From contig JBDREX010000007.1 of assembly GCA_043819345.1 (NCBI GenBank), forward strand, positions 84,132 to 148,131: DNA of 64,000 nucleotides, written 5' to 3'. Origin of the DNA: CAYRDK01 sp043819345 (lineage in GTDB: Bacteria > Omnitrophota > Gorgyraeia > Velamenicoccales > Velamenicoccaceae). A model generated the notes under the pieces. That model did no database searches, was not told the origin of the DNA, and was given only the letters and a program-made list of their open reading frames with translations. The position numbers and the translations under genes are program-made. Below, in pieces: positions 1 to 8,838 of this stretch; the stretch's first letter is position 1, and every line of letters starts with the position of its first letter.

Positions 1-2
1 TT

Positions 3-1193
3 TTAAAAATAAAGTTGTTAGGTGATCGATTTAAGCAGGGGGTTCTTTTTTTTACGTCAACAATGTTGGTTTTTGTCGGTGCTGCACTAATGAATTTTTC
101 TCTTGTCATTAAGTTCTTTAAAATTCTCTTTCCTTTTTCGCCAGAGGGTGTCAAACCGGCATGTATTTACGTCAGGTCTTTTGATTATTTAGCGTCGCAA
201 TCTGCCCGGCCCCTGAGTTATTTTTTACCGGCCTCCACACATCCCGTTTTCGGAGATTTTACTAAGAAAATGTTTGGAACAATGCTTTACGGAAGAGGTT
301 CTATTGAGCAGACTCTTTATATTGGCCTGATACCTCTAGTATTGGCTTTTTTTTCAATAAGAATGTGGTTAAAGAGGAAGGGCTATGCTCGAAATTCGTT
401 AGGAGCTTCAGCAAAGAGAGATAATTACTACATCGGCTTATTTCTTTTTTGTGCTTGTGCCGCTTTTTTTTGTTCTATGCCGCCGGTAGTTGATTTAGTT
501 TTTTTTAAATTATATTTCCCCTCTTATTATCTTTATAAAATTCTGCCCATGTTTCGTGCTTATGCTCGGTTTGGCATAGTCGTGGTGTTATGTGTTGGTG
601 TATTAGCAGCCTACGGCTTAAAATTTATATTTTTAAAACAAAGGAAGAATAATCGGCTAAAAATGTTAATTTATTTCATAATTATGTCAGCCATTTGTTT
701 TGAGTTTATGAATGTGCCGCCTTTAAGAGTTACGGATATATCAGGTGCTCCGGATGTTTATCTGTGGCTGTCTGAGCAGGAAGGAGATTTTAGTGTGGCT
801 GAATATCCTATGGCGTTGGCTTCTTCTGGTGAGGCACAGGATAACTACGATTATCTCTTTTATCAAACTAAGCATCAAAAGAGGTTAATAAACGGAGCTG
901 TTGAAGGAACGGATGCTTTTGAAATTAAAAAGCAAATTATAAGGGTTGATGACGAGTCTACGCCTGCCATTTTAAGTGCGATGGGAGTAAAATATATCAT
1001 TTTTCATAAATCTCTTTATAAAAAAGGTGAATATCGGCTAGCTGTAGATGTTTTTGGATCGGTCCCTGATATGAGAAATCATGCTGGATATAGATTGATA
1101 AAAGATTATGGAGATGATGTTGTCTATGAAGTAGTGGCAGCTGCCTGTCCTGTAGAAAATTTAAAAATAAAACAAAAAGTAACGCAAAAATAA
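3..1193 (+). CDS. Polytopic membrane protein, C-terminal part (glycosyltransferase-like)
   Basis: The reading frame is open to the left edge, so the true start is probably upstream; a TTG at 15 is only the first possible start inside the window. About six hydrophobic helices are spread over the first 240 residues, followed by a soluble C-terminal part of roughly 150 residues. The stretch with SYFLPASTHPVFG between helices resembles the periplasmic loop of large bacterial membrane glycosyltransferases or YfhO-like proteins that move lipid-linked sugars. No catalytic motif is visible in this portion because the usual N-terminal acidic loop would lie upstream. The following genes are envelope polysaccharide genes, which fits. 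The family assignment is an inference; that it is a multi-pass membrane protein is directly visible. Confidence 0.6.
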   Translation, partial: LKIKLLGDRFKQGVLFFTSTMLVFVGAALMNFSLVIKFFKILFPFSPEGVKPACIYVRSFDYLASQSARPLSYFLPASTHPVFGDFTKKMFGTMLYGRGSIEQTLYIGLIPLVLAFFSIRMWLKRKGYARNSLGASAKRDNYYIGLFLFCACAAFFCSMPPVVDLVFFKLYFPSYYLYKILPMFRAYARFGIVVVLCVGVLAAYGLKFIFLKQRKNNRLKMLIYFIIMSAICFEFMNVPPLRVTDISGAPDVYLWLSEQEGDFSVAEYPMALASSGEAQDNYDYLFYQTKHQKRLINGAVEGTDAFEIKKQIIRVDDESTPAILSAMGVKYIIFHKSLYKKGEYRLAVDVFGSVPDMRNHAGYRLIKDYGDDVVYEVVAAACPVENLKIKQKVTQK

Positions 1194-1336
1194 TACAATT
1201 TGTTTTATGTATTTGAAGTTTTTATAATTTGTAATTGTTATTATGTGTTAATGATGATAGTATTTGTCTAAAATTAATTTTGAGCTATATAAATCGCAGG
1301 TATTTCAAGGCAGAAAGTTGAGATCAAAGGACAATT

Positions 1337-2119
1337 ATGTGGGGAAGAATTAGATATTTTCTATTGTATGTTTTCATTTTTTTGTTAATTTCCGGAATTA
1401 TTAAAGATAAGGTCTTTGATACTCCAATGATGGCTTCAAAGAAGGTCAAAAAGTTTACGATGGGTCAGGTGGGGGCCGATAAGCCTGTCAGAGCTATTCC
1501 TTTAACAAAGAAAATTACGTACAGTGTTTATTTTTATTCAATTCTACCTATGGGTAAGATGTGTTTTGAAGAAGAGAAAGAAAAGAATGAGTTCATCTAT
1601 ACATTGGAAGTGATGACGGGTGATACCTGGATAAAACAATTTATTGAAGCCAATGCCAGTGTTCAGGCACGGCTAGACGGGAAAACTTTATTAACAAATA
1701 GTTATTTGGAAAAAACAAAGGTCAGGGAAAAGGTTAAAACAAAAGAAATAATTTTTGATCACGAAAAATTGATTGCAAGGCGAAGCGATGTTAAAATAAA
1801 AATTTCAAAGGATACTTATGATCCTGTTGGAGCTTTTATACATGCTATAACGGCTTCATACATTGATCAAAAAGTTTATGAGTTTAAGTTCTTATCTAAA
1901 GAAGAAATTTATATTTTGAAATCGACATTAATTTCTAAAAAGAACGACTTGTACGAGATCTGTTTAGAGATGTTTCGGGAAGATTCAAGTTCTAGCCACG
2001 GAGCACATATCTATGTTTGGGTAACGGCCGATGAGGCGAGAATTCCGGTATTGTTTAAAAGCTGGATGCCAGCTGGATATGGTTCAGTGGTGATTGACTC
2101 AGTTGAATTGTATGAGTGA
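1337..2119 (+). CDS. DUF3108-like protein with N-terminal membrane anchor
   Basis: A 260-residue protein with one hydrophobic segment at residues 7-23 and a soluble remainder predicted to face the periplasm. The body has the DUF3108 pattern: an opening beta region (ITYSVYFYSILPMG), a central DPVGAF motif near residue 170, and a late VTADEARIPV segment where the family usually has a W-x-[ST]-D-D-x-x-R-x-P sequence. DUF3108 proteins are envelope-associated and of unknown biochemical role. ATG at 1337 follows an AAAGGA ribosome site. About 143 bases without a gene precede it, so it may begin a new transcript. The family call is moderately sure; no function is claimed. Confidence 0.6.
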   Translation: MWGRIRYFLLYVFIFLLISGIIKDKVFDTPMMASKKVKKFTMGQVGADKPVRAIPLTKKITYSVYFYSILPMGKMCFEEEKEKNEFIYTLEVMTGDTWIKQFIEANASVQARLDGKTLLTNSYLEKTKVREKVKTKEIIFDHEKLIARRSDVKIKISKDTYDPVGAFIHAITASYIDQKVYEFKFLSKEEIYILKSTLISKKNDLYEICLEMFREDSSSSHGAHIYVWVTADEARIPVLFKSWMPAGYGSVVIDSVELYE

Positions 2120-2186
2120 TATGATGTTGTGAGGATTTTCGGCCGGATTTTTTTTCCAGGCAGAAAAGTTAAATGGAGTTAAGAAA

Positions 2187-3089
2187 TTGCCTAATAGCAT
2201 TCAAAGAGTTGTTTATCATGCTGATGATATAGGTGCGTCTTTTAACGTGACGTGCAGGATCCTTGAAGCCTGGCAACAGGGTCTTCTAGATGGGTTTAGT
2301 ATTTTTGCAAATAGTTATGATTTTAATGAGATCACTGAAAGGCTGAAGGCGGACAAGCATAGGCAGGCGCGAATAGGCATACATCTTAATTTGTGGGAAG
2401 GGCGGTCTATTTTAGCGCCTCAAGAAATACCTCAGCTAGTTTGTAAGAATGGATATTTTAAGGTAGATTTTTTATCTATTTTAAAACAATATGTAAAAGG
2501 GACAAGAAAATATAAGGAATTGTTGGTTGCGGAGGTTGAGCGTGAATGGCGAGCACAAATAGAAAAAGTTTTAAAAGAGATAGAACCTCGGCCTTTGTGT
2601 GTCGTTGATAGCCATGTTCATATGCACATGCTTCCTTTTCTTTTTAGAGTGGCTGTTTCATTGGCTAAAGAATATGGGATTCAGGAAATTCGCATTGTTA
2701 GAGAGCCATTTTATTTTTCTCCCAGGCGCACGGATTTGCTATCGGGCCATTTTGCCAATAATCTTGTTAAGCATTGTATTTTGAAATTTTGTTCTTTTCC
2801 TAATACGCGGCTTGCAAAAAAAGCAGGAGTAAAATATTTTGATGCTATGCTTGGTGTTCTGTATAGCGGGATGATGAATCATGACAATATTGAAAGAGGT
2901 ATTTGGGCTGCCAACCGAAGAGGTGCTAAAAGTCTTGAAGTTTTGATGCACATTGGAAGGGCCTCAAGGGATGAATTGTCTCGATGGGGAAAGGATGTTG
3001 AAAAGGCTTCTTTCGCTTTAAGTGTTGATCGAGATCAGGAATATCATGAGTTAATGCATTGCCAAAGAGTGGTAAAAAATGAATATTAA
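2187..3089 (+). CDS. YdjC/ChbG-family carbohydrate deacetylase
   Basis: A 300-residue protein of the YdjC (ChbG) family, metal-dependent enzymes that remove N-acetyl groups from amino sugars. The metal site is visible: HADDIG near residues 11-16, the HLNL motif near residue 71, and DSHVHMH near residues 138-144 supplying histidines. The start is taken as TTG at 2187, nine bases after a GGAG, because no ATG lies before the HADDIG motif. The stop overlaps the start of the next gene by 11 bases, so the two are translationally coupled. In this setting it probably acts on a lipid-linked or surface sugar rather than in chitin catabolism; that is inference. Confidence 0.8.
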   Translation: MPNSIQRVVYHADDIGASFNVTCRILEAWQQGLLDGFSIFANSYDFNEITERLKADKHRQARIGIHLNLWEGRSILAPQEIPQLVCKNGYFKVDFLSILKQYVKGTRKYKELLVAEVEREWRAQIEKVLKEIEPRPLCVVDSHVHMHMLPFLFRVAVSLAKEYGIQEIRIVREPFYFSPRRTDLLSGHFANNLVKHCILKFCSFPNTRLAKKAGVKYFDAMLGVLYSGMMNHDNIERGIWAANRRGAKSLEVLMHIGRASRDELSRWGKDVEKASFALSVDRDQEYHELMHCQRVVKNEY

Positions 3090-4047
3090 TGTCGTAGATG
3101 CCCGCAAGCTTGATTACGAGAAGTATGCTGATTTTCAAAAAGAAGCTTACAAGGATCTTTTGGCTGTCAGGGGCGCTTCTGATGCTTTTATGGTTCCAGG
3201 ATTTTATCGCTGGAAGTATGCGACGCCCTTTGGTTATGCTAAGATTGCGCAAGTTGTAGAAGGAGAAAAAGTTGTTAGCTCGAGTGCTATGATTCCGCTA
3301 CGTATTTGGGATAAAGAAGATTGCTTTACGGGATGGCAGTGCTTGGATGTAGCAACTTTGCCTGAGGCTAGAAGAAAAGGTTATTTTCTCGCAACCCTAA
3401 AAGAACTGGTAAAGTGTGTTCCTCGTAATGAGATTTTTTATGCTTTTCCTAATGAGAAGTCTATTCCGAGCTTTTTAAAATTAAATTGTTCAGAGAATGT
3501 TCTTTTGACAACCTGGGTGAATCCTTTGGCCATGATAACCAGACGAAAATATCAAGAAATTGTTGAGATTTCAGAATTCAATGGTAATTGTGATCGCCTG
3601 GCCAATGAATTGGCCAGAAAAGGGCTTATGTTGGATCGCAGTGCTGCTTTTTTAAATTGGCGGTATTTCCAGCATCCCAATAATTCATACGTTTGTTTTT
3701 CTTATGTGCGCAATGAAATGTGCCTGGGGCTGGCTATTGTCCGTAAAGCCCATATATTAAGTAGGAATATTGTTTTGGTGATGGAATTGTTGGCGGCCGA
3801 TGATGCAATTAAAACACGTTTGCTTCGACATGTTGCGGCTTGGACAATTGATCAAAAAGAAAATACAATAGCTATGATGAATTCCGCCTTTTCACTAAAA
3901 TCAGGCCTTATGGCCGGTTTTTTCCCGGTTCCTTCTTTATTTCTGCCAAAAAGACAAATTCTCGTTGTTTATTCTGCCGATTTGCAAGGCCGGGATATCT
4001 TAAGGAAAAACTGGAGTATACAAACCGGAGATTGGGATGTTTTTTAA
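3079..4047 (+). CDS. GNAT-like acyltransferase
   Basis: A 322-residue protein with the features of a GNAT N-acetyltransferase in its first half: a substrate-side strand (VVEGEKVVSSSAMIPL) followed by the acyl-CoA pyrophosphate loop in ATLPEARRKGYFLATL (about residues 93-108), which corresponds to R-x-x-G-x-[GA]. The second half (about 180-320) is a related but more divergent fold, a layout seen in surface-polysaccharide GNAT proteins. It overlaps the deacetylase gene by 11 bases. A deacetylase followed by an acyltransferase suggests that one amino group on a surface sugar is first freed and then re-acylated. The substrate is not known. Confidence 0.65.
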   Translation: MNINVVDARKLDYEKYADFQKEAYKDLLAVRGASDAFMVPGFYRWKYATPFGYAKIAQVVEGEKVVSSSAMIPLRIWDKEDCFTGWQCLDVATLPEARRKGYFLATLKELVKCVPRNEIFYAFPNEKSIPSFLKLNCSENVLLTTWVNPLAMITRRKYQEIVEISEFNGNCDRLANELARKGLMLDRSAAFLNWRYFQHPNNSYVCFSYVRNEMCLGLAIVRKAHILSRNIVLVMELLAADDAIKTRLLRHVAAWTIDQKENTIAMMNSAFSLKSGLMAGFFPVPSLFLPKRQILVVYSADLQGRDILRKNWSIQTGDWDVF

Positions 4048-4099
4048 CCGATTTGAATCATATATAATCTTTTTGTTAAAGTAAGATAGGAAATGTGAG

Positions 4100-5092
4100 A
4101 TGTCTTTAACCGTAAAATTTAAAGTCGCGTTTATACAAATATTTCTGGCGTGTATTTTTAGTTATTTTTATTTACAGCTTGTTCCAGCACTTCCTTTACA
4201 GGAGTTTGATGAAAAGTTTAAAGAGGTCGAAGGCCAGATTAGTTTTATTCTTCCTTCCAAAACAACTTATTTGCTTAAGATCTGGGGCCTTGAAAAACCA
4301 ACGGTTGTACAGTTTAATAATGAGCCTTTGACATATTTTTTCTTTAAGCAGCGCGGAGATAGCATGGAATTCCATTATGCTTTATTAAAAGACAAAATTC
4401 GAAAAGGCAAAAATTCCATCAACATAACTTCCAATATTGATTATAGCGTTCGTATTAAAAATACTGTAAATTATAATGATTTTTCTGCTATTTTGTTAAA
4501 GCCGCTTTCAAACCAATATGAGCGGTTCCCCTTATCGAGGGCATTGCCTGTTTTTTTTGGTTTTTTATGTTTTCAGCTATTATCTTGGTTTGTGTGTTTT
4601 TTTACCGCGAGAAAATTTCTTGGGTTATCATTCGAACACTATATTTTAGGCTATGTTTTGACTTTTTCTCCTGCTTTTTTGTTGTTTTTGATCGCTATAG
4701 GCGCGTCTTTGTGGCTGCCTTTTTCAATAGTTGTTTTTAAATTAGCATTTATCAAGATTTTTATAGGGTTAGTTTTATTGTTTCAGATTCCCTGGTTTTT
4801 GTGGGTTTTTATAGGAAAGAATATTATTGGAAGGGATATTAATATCGGTCTTTCCAAAGAAGATTTAGATTTGCGAATCAATAAATTTAGAAGAAAATTT
4901 GAAGAATATGGTCTTGTGCAATGGTATATGGGGCAAAAGTTTTGTGATAAATGTATTTTGGGGTTTTTTGTTTTTCTTTTTTTGAGCGCGTTTTCACTGG
5001 CGTTTCAAATTAAATTTCTTGCCGAGTTTTTTGCAATTATGGGATTCTTTGCTTTATTTTGCGCGGTCATTACAAAATTTCGGCAAGCTTAA
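4100..5092 (+). CDS. Membrane protein of unknown function
   Basis: A 330-residue protein. Residues 9-30 form a membrane segment. Residues about 35-140 look beta-rich and exported, similar in style to small sugar-binding or beta-sandwich domains. At least four hydrophobic helices follow (about 150-170, 180-205, 210-238, 275-315), with a charged cytoplasmic loop of about 40 residues between the last two groups. I do not recognise the family. It sits between the GNAT gene and the DegT aminotransferase gene, 52 bases after the former, so a part in envelope polysaccharide assembly is plausible but not shown. Phenylalanine content is very high, in keeping with the AT-rich genome. Confidence 0.5.
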   Translation: MSLTVKFKVAFIQIFLACIFSYFYLQLVPALPLQEFDEKFKEVEGQISFILPSKTTYLLKIWGLEKPTVVQFNNEPLTYFFFKQRGDSMEFHYALLKDKIRKGKNSINITSNIDYSVRIKNTVNYNDFSAILLKPLSNQYERFPLSRALPVFFGFLCFQLLSWFVCFFTARKFLGLSFEHYILGYVLTFSPAFLLFLIAIGASLWLPFSIVVFKLAFIKIFIGLVLLFQIPWFLWVFIGKNIIGRDINIGLSKEDLDLRINKFRRKFEEYGLVQWYMGQKFCDKCILGFFVFLFLSAFSLAFQIKFLAEFFAIMGFFALFCAVITKFRQA

Positions 5093-5175
5093 AAGGTTAT
5101 AATTTGACTGTTTTTTAAAGTTATCCCAAAATCCGAGTTGTGAAAAAATTTTAATGTAAAATAGGATAAAAAGTT

Positions 5176-6300
5176 ATGATCATCCCTTTTTTAGACCTTG
5201 CGTCTCAGTATAAACAGATAAAACCGAAGGCTGAATCTGCATTTAAGAATCTTCTTAAAAGAGGAGATTTTATTTTAGGTGAGGATGTAAAACACTTTGA
5301 AGCTGCTTTTTCAAGTTTTATTGGAGCAAAGTACGCTTTGGGGGTTAATTCTGGCACAGATGCTTTGTTTTTAGGGCTATTAGCTTTAGGTGTTGGCCCC
5401 GGAGATGAGGTCATTGTTCCTGATTTTACTTATATTGCATCTGCTTTTGCTGTTTCCTATACGGGGGCTAGGCCTGTTTTTGTTGATATTGAGCAGAGGT
5501 CTTTTAATATTGATCCGGAAAAAATTAAAAGGGCTATTACGAAAAAGACAAAAGCTATCATGCCAGTTCACCTTTATGGCCAATCAGCTCGGATGGATGA
5601 AATTAGTTTTTTGGCAAAGCACTATGGGCTAAAGGTGATTGAGGACGCGGCACAAGCCCACGGTGCGGATTTTAAGGGCAAAAAAACAGGTGCCATAGGG
5701 GATATCGGCGCATTTAGTTTTTACCCTACCAAAAATCTTGGGGCGTTTGGTGATGGAGGGCTTGTTGCGACAAATAACGCGGTTGTTTTTAATAGACTGA
5801 AGCGTTTACGCGATTATGGAAGGAAGACGAGATATTCCCATGTTAGTTTGGGGTATAATTCAAGACTTGATTCCATGCAGGCGCTTTTTTTAAAAGAGAA
5901 GTTGAAGTATTTGCCGGAGTGGAATGAAAAACGAATCATCATTGCTCAAATGTATAGACAGTTATTGAGTGGATGCAAAGGGCTTGTGCTTCCCCAGGAA
6001 GAACCCTATGGCAAACACGTGTACCATATTTTTGCCTGTTTGACAAAAAGACGAGATGAGGTTATTGAGCACCTGAGAAAGAAAGGTGTTGCTGCGGCTG
6101 TTCACTATCCTGTTCCATTGCACAAACAGGTTGTTTATCGTTACTTAAAAAACAAATTTGATGATTTTCCTGTTTCTTCAAAGGTCGCGAAAGAAGTGTT
6201 TTGCTTGCCAATTTATCCTCATATGACAAAAAAACAGGTTTATTTTGTATCTGATAAAGTTAAAGAAACCCTTGCAGAATTACAACAGATTCATTTTTAG
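5176..6300 (+). CDS. DegT/DnrJ/EryC1 family PLP sugar aminotransferase
   Basis: A 374-residue PLP-dependent aminotransferase of the kind that converts nucleotide-linked keto-sugars to amino sugars. Visible are the N-terminal IPFLDL motif, GVNSGTDAL (about residues 57-65), which binds the cofactor phosphate, EDAAQAHGA (about 156-164), which contacts the pyridine ring, and the Schiff-base lysine in FYPTKNLGAFGDGG (about residue 186). The length is normal for the family. ATG at 5176 lies 14 bases after an AGGAT. It belongs with the neighbouring deacetylase, acyltransferase and GT2 genes in making a modified amino sugar for the cell surface. Confidence 0.9.
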   Translation: MIIPFLDLASQYKQIKPKAESAFKNLLKRGDFILGEDVKHFEAAFSSFIGAKYALGVNSGTDALFLGLLALGVGPGDEVIVPDFTYIASAFAVSYTGARPVFVDIEQRSFNIDPEKIKRAITKKTKAIMPVHLYGQSARMDEISFLAKHYGLKVIEDAAQAHGADFKGKKTGAIGDIGAFSFYPTKNLGAFGDGGLVATNNAVVFNRLKRLRDYGRKTRYSHVSLGYNSRLDSMQALFLKEKLKYLPEWNEKRIIIAQMYRQLLSGCKGLVLPQEEPYGKHVYHIFACLTKRRDEVIEHLRKKGVAAAVHYPVPLHKQVVYRYLKNKFDDFPVSSKVAKEVFCLPIYPHMTKKQVYFVSDKVKETLAELQQIHF

Positions 6301-6330
6301 TGAGAATGCATAACTTCAGGAGACCATGAG

Positions 6331-7122
6331 ATGTCAAAAATACCATTAAGCGTTGTCATATTAACAAAAAATGAAGAACTCAATATCGCTGAATCTATTG
6401 ATTCTGTGAAAGATTGGGCGGATGAAATTATTATTGTTGATGATTTTAGTACAGACAATACAGTTAAAATTGCTCAGGCATTGGCCAGCAAAGTTTTGAT
6501 TAAAAAAATGGATGTTGAGGGTACGCATCGTAATTGGGCTTATGCTCAAGCGAAAAACAAATGGGTTTTAAGCCTTGATGCCGATGAAAAGGTGACGCCG
6601 GAATTAAGAGATGAAATTTCGGGTGTGATTGGCCACACGGATTGCGTGTGTTTTTCTATCCCGTTGAGAAATTTTATCGGTAGTTATTGGGTCCGTTATG
6701 GTGGCTGGTATCCTGCCGGTAAAGTAAGGTTATTTCAGAAAAATCGTTTTTCATATGAAGATGTGGTTGTTCATCCAAAGGTTACGATTGATGGAAAGTG
6801 CGGCCATCTTAAATGCGATATTATTCATAAAGGTTATCCGGATTTTGAGCATTTTTTAGCAAGCTTGAATCGCCAGACAACGCTGGAAGCCCAAAAATGG
6901 ATAACGACAAATAGAAAAATGGGGGCTGGGCGGATAACCTGGAGAGCTGTGGATCGGTTTTTTAGGCGTTTTCTTGGCAAAAAAGGCTGGAAAGATGGTT
7001 TTATTGGTTTTATGGTCGCTTTTTTTGACACACTTTATCAGATCATGAGCTATGCAAAATACCGGCAGATGTTGATAGAACAAAATAATGTTGAGGCTGG
7101 GGTTGAAAAAAAAGATAGTTAA
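6331..7122 (+). CDS. Glycosyltransferase family 2, WaaE/KdtX type
   Basis: A 263-residue GT-A fold glycosyltransferase. The nucleotide-sugar site is seen in LSVVILTKNEELNIAESI and DEIIIVDDFSTDNT, with the metal-binding acidic motif SLDADEKVTPEL at about residues 78-89. The compact size and the later YGGWYPAGKVRLF segment are typical of the WaaE/KdtX branch, which adds a sugar to lipopolysaccharide core or a similar acceptor on the inner membrane. The start at 6331 follows GGAGACC. Its 3' end overlaps the phosphatase gene by about 35 bases, pointing to one operon. Confidence 0.85.
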   Translation: MSKIPLSVVILTKNEELNIAESIDSVKDWADEIIIVDDFSTDNTVKIAQALASKVLIKKMDVEGTHRNWAYAQAKNKWVLSLDADEKVTPELRDEISGVIGHTDCVCFSIPLRNFIGSYWVRYGGWYPAGKVRLFQKNRFSYEDVVVHPKVTIDGKCGHLKCDIIHKGYPDFEHFLASLNRQTTLEAQKWITTNRKMGAGRITWRAVDRFFRRFLGKKGWKDGFIGFMVAFFDTLYQIMSYAKYRQMLIEQNNVEAGVEKKDS

Positions 7123-7687
7123 AAATAAAATCAAGGTCATATTTTTGGATAGAGATGGGGTGATCAATCGTTATCCGGGAAATAAGAATTATGTAACCAG
7201 CCTGGCTGGTTTTAAGCTGTTGAGAGGCACTTTAACAGCTATAAAAAAATTGACCCTTAGTGGATACAAAATCTATGTTATCTCAAATCAGGCTGGAGTA
7301 GCTAAAGGGCTTTATTCAAAAGATACGCTTAAAAACATAACGGACCACTTGCTTGGCCAAGTCAGAAAAACTGGCGGCAAGATTGAAAAAGTCCTATACT
7401 GTACACATTTGCAGAAGCAAAGTTGTGGTTGCCGCAAGCCAAAAGACGGATTATTGAGGAAAGCGACCAAAGGAAAGCGACTTGACTTAGAGGAATGCTA
7501 TTTTATTGGAGATAGTTTGCTGGATGTTAAGGCTGGCAAAAGTTTTGGCTGTAAAACTGTCCTAGTGCTGACGGGAAGAGAAAAGCTGAAAAATTCATCT
7601 CAGTGGGATGCCGCTCCTGATTTTATAGCTAAGACTCTTTTGTGTGCCACAAATCACATTATTGCCGGTAGATACCAAAGAGCGTAG
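7088..7687 (+). CDS. gmhB: HAD-family heptose/histidinol bisphosphate phosphatase (GmhB-like)
   Basis: A 199-residue HAD phosphatase. Motif I is FLDRDGVIN, motif II is VISNQAG, motif III and IV are RKPKDG and FIGDSLLD. The zinc loop characteristic of GmhB is intact (CTH, then CGC, before RKPKDG), so the protein most likely removes the 7-phosphate from D-glycero-manno-heptose 1,7-bisphosphate for lipopolysaccharide core heptose. The ATG at 7088 lies inside the preceding gene; a TTG at 7103 preceded by GAGG is an equally possible start that would remove five residues. Other members of this family act on histidinol phosphate, but the polysaccharide neighbours favour heptose. Confidence 0.75.
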   Translation: MLRLGLKKKIVKNKIKVIFLDRDGVINRYPGNKNYVTSLAGFKLLRGTLTAIKKLTLSGYKIYVISNQAGVAKGLYSKDTLKNITDHLLGQVRKTGGKIEKVLYCTHLQKQSCGCRKPKDGLLRKATKGKRLDLEECYFIGDSLLDVKAGKSFGCKTVLVLTGREKLKNSSQWDAAPDFIAKTLLCATNHIIAGRYQRA

Positions 7688-7707
7688 TTTTTAACTATTG
7701 GTCTTTT

Positions 7708-8805
7708 ATGTCAGAAAAAAAAGTTTTTCTTGTCCATGCGAGTGCGGGGTCAGGCCATAAGAGGGCAGCTGAGGCTCTTGCAAGAAAATTGCAGGATGAA
7801 GGTTATCTAAACGAAGTATTTGATGTTGCAGATGATATGCCTGTTTTGTTTAAATGGCTTTATACCAAGGGCTATCTTCTTCTTATTATTTATTTGCCTT
7901 TTGTTTGGGGGTTGTTGTATCGTTTTACGGATATGCCGTGTTTAAGCTTGTTGAATGTCCATTTGAGGCGTTTTTCTAACGCTTTTATGTGCCGCAGGTT
8001 TATCAAAAGATTGCTCATCCAAAAGCCACGCACAGTTATTTCGACGCATTTTTTAACTTCAGAACTTGTTTCATACGTCAAAGTAAAGTATAAACTCAAG
8101 ATTCAATTAATAACCGTAATAACGGATTTTGGAGTTCATAATTTTTGGATTAATGCTTTAACGGATGTCTATTGTTGTGCTAGCGAAAAAACTCGGCAAA
8201 TTCTGATTTCTAAAAAAATTGATGCAGCTCATTTGGCCGTTACAGGCATACCTTTGCAGCAGAGTTTTCTCAAGGCCTTGGATCGGCCGGAGCTTATTGT
8301 TGAATTTGGCCTGAAGGCCAATACTTTTACTATTTTAATTGTAACGGGTGGCATAGGAGTTGGCCCGATTGAAGAGATTGTTGAAGTCCTAAAAGATGAA
8401 GAGGTGCAAATTCTTGTTGTTTGCGGGCGGAATAAAAAACTTTATAAAAAACTTCTTGAAAAAAAATATTCAAATGTTCGCTTGTTTGGGTTTGTTGATT
8501 TTATTGAACGCTTGATGAAAATGGCCGATTGTATTATAACGAAGGCCGGGGGTTTGAGTGTCACAGAAAGCTTGCATATGAATTTGCCAATGATTTTTTT
8601 CTTTTTGCTCCCAGGGCAAGAATGGATTAATGCTAAGACCATAGAAGCTTTAGAAGCTGGTGTGATTGCAACATCGTTAATAGATATTAAGCACACTGTT
8701 TTAAAGCTTAAAGACGATTTAAAATACCGCGCCCGCTTAAGAAACAATACTCTTTTATTAGCAAAGCCTACCGCGTGTCAGGATATTATTTCATTTATTG
8801 ATTAA
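7708..8805 (+). CDS. MGDG synthase/UgtP-type glycosyltransferase
   Basis: A 365-residue GT28-type (GT-B fold) enzyme. The N-terminal HASAGSGHKRAAEAL motif (residues 9-23) is the signature of monogalactosyldiacylglycerol synthase and the processive diacylglycerol glucosyltransferase UgtP. The C-terminal UDP-sugar site is seen in TKAGGLSVTESLHMNLP (about 279-295) followed by PGQEWINA. It probably transfers hexose onto a diacylglycerol or other lipid acceptor at the inner face of the membrane. The gene follows the phosphatase after 20 bases. Donor and acceptor cannot be read from the sequence. Confidence 0.8.
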   Translation: MSEKKVFLVHASAGSGHKRAAEALARKLQDEGYLNEVFDVADDMPVLFKWLYTKGYLLLIIYLPFVWGLLYRFTDMPCLSLLNVHLRRFSNAFMCRRFIKRLLIQKPRTVISTHFLTSELVSYVKVKYKLKIQLITVITDFGVHNFWINALTDVYCCASEKTRQILISKKIDAAHLAVTGIPLQQSFLKALDRPELIVEFGLKANTFTILIVTGGIGVGPIEEIVEVLKDEEVQILVVCGRNKKLYKKLLEKKYSNVRLFGFVDFIERLMKMADCIITKAGGLSVTESLHMNLPMIFFFLLPGQEWINAKTIEALEAGVIATSLIDIKHTVLKLKDDLKYRARLRNNTLLLAKPTACQDIISFID

Positions 8806-8838
8806 TAGTCAAATTTCTCTAACAGGAGCCCGTAAAAA

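Noticed and set aside
1194..1336. Possible dif-like or tRNA sequence in the AT-rich gap
   Set aside because: The match to a dif consensus is poor and no cloverleaf can be drawn.
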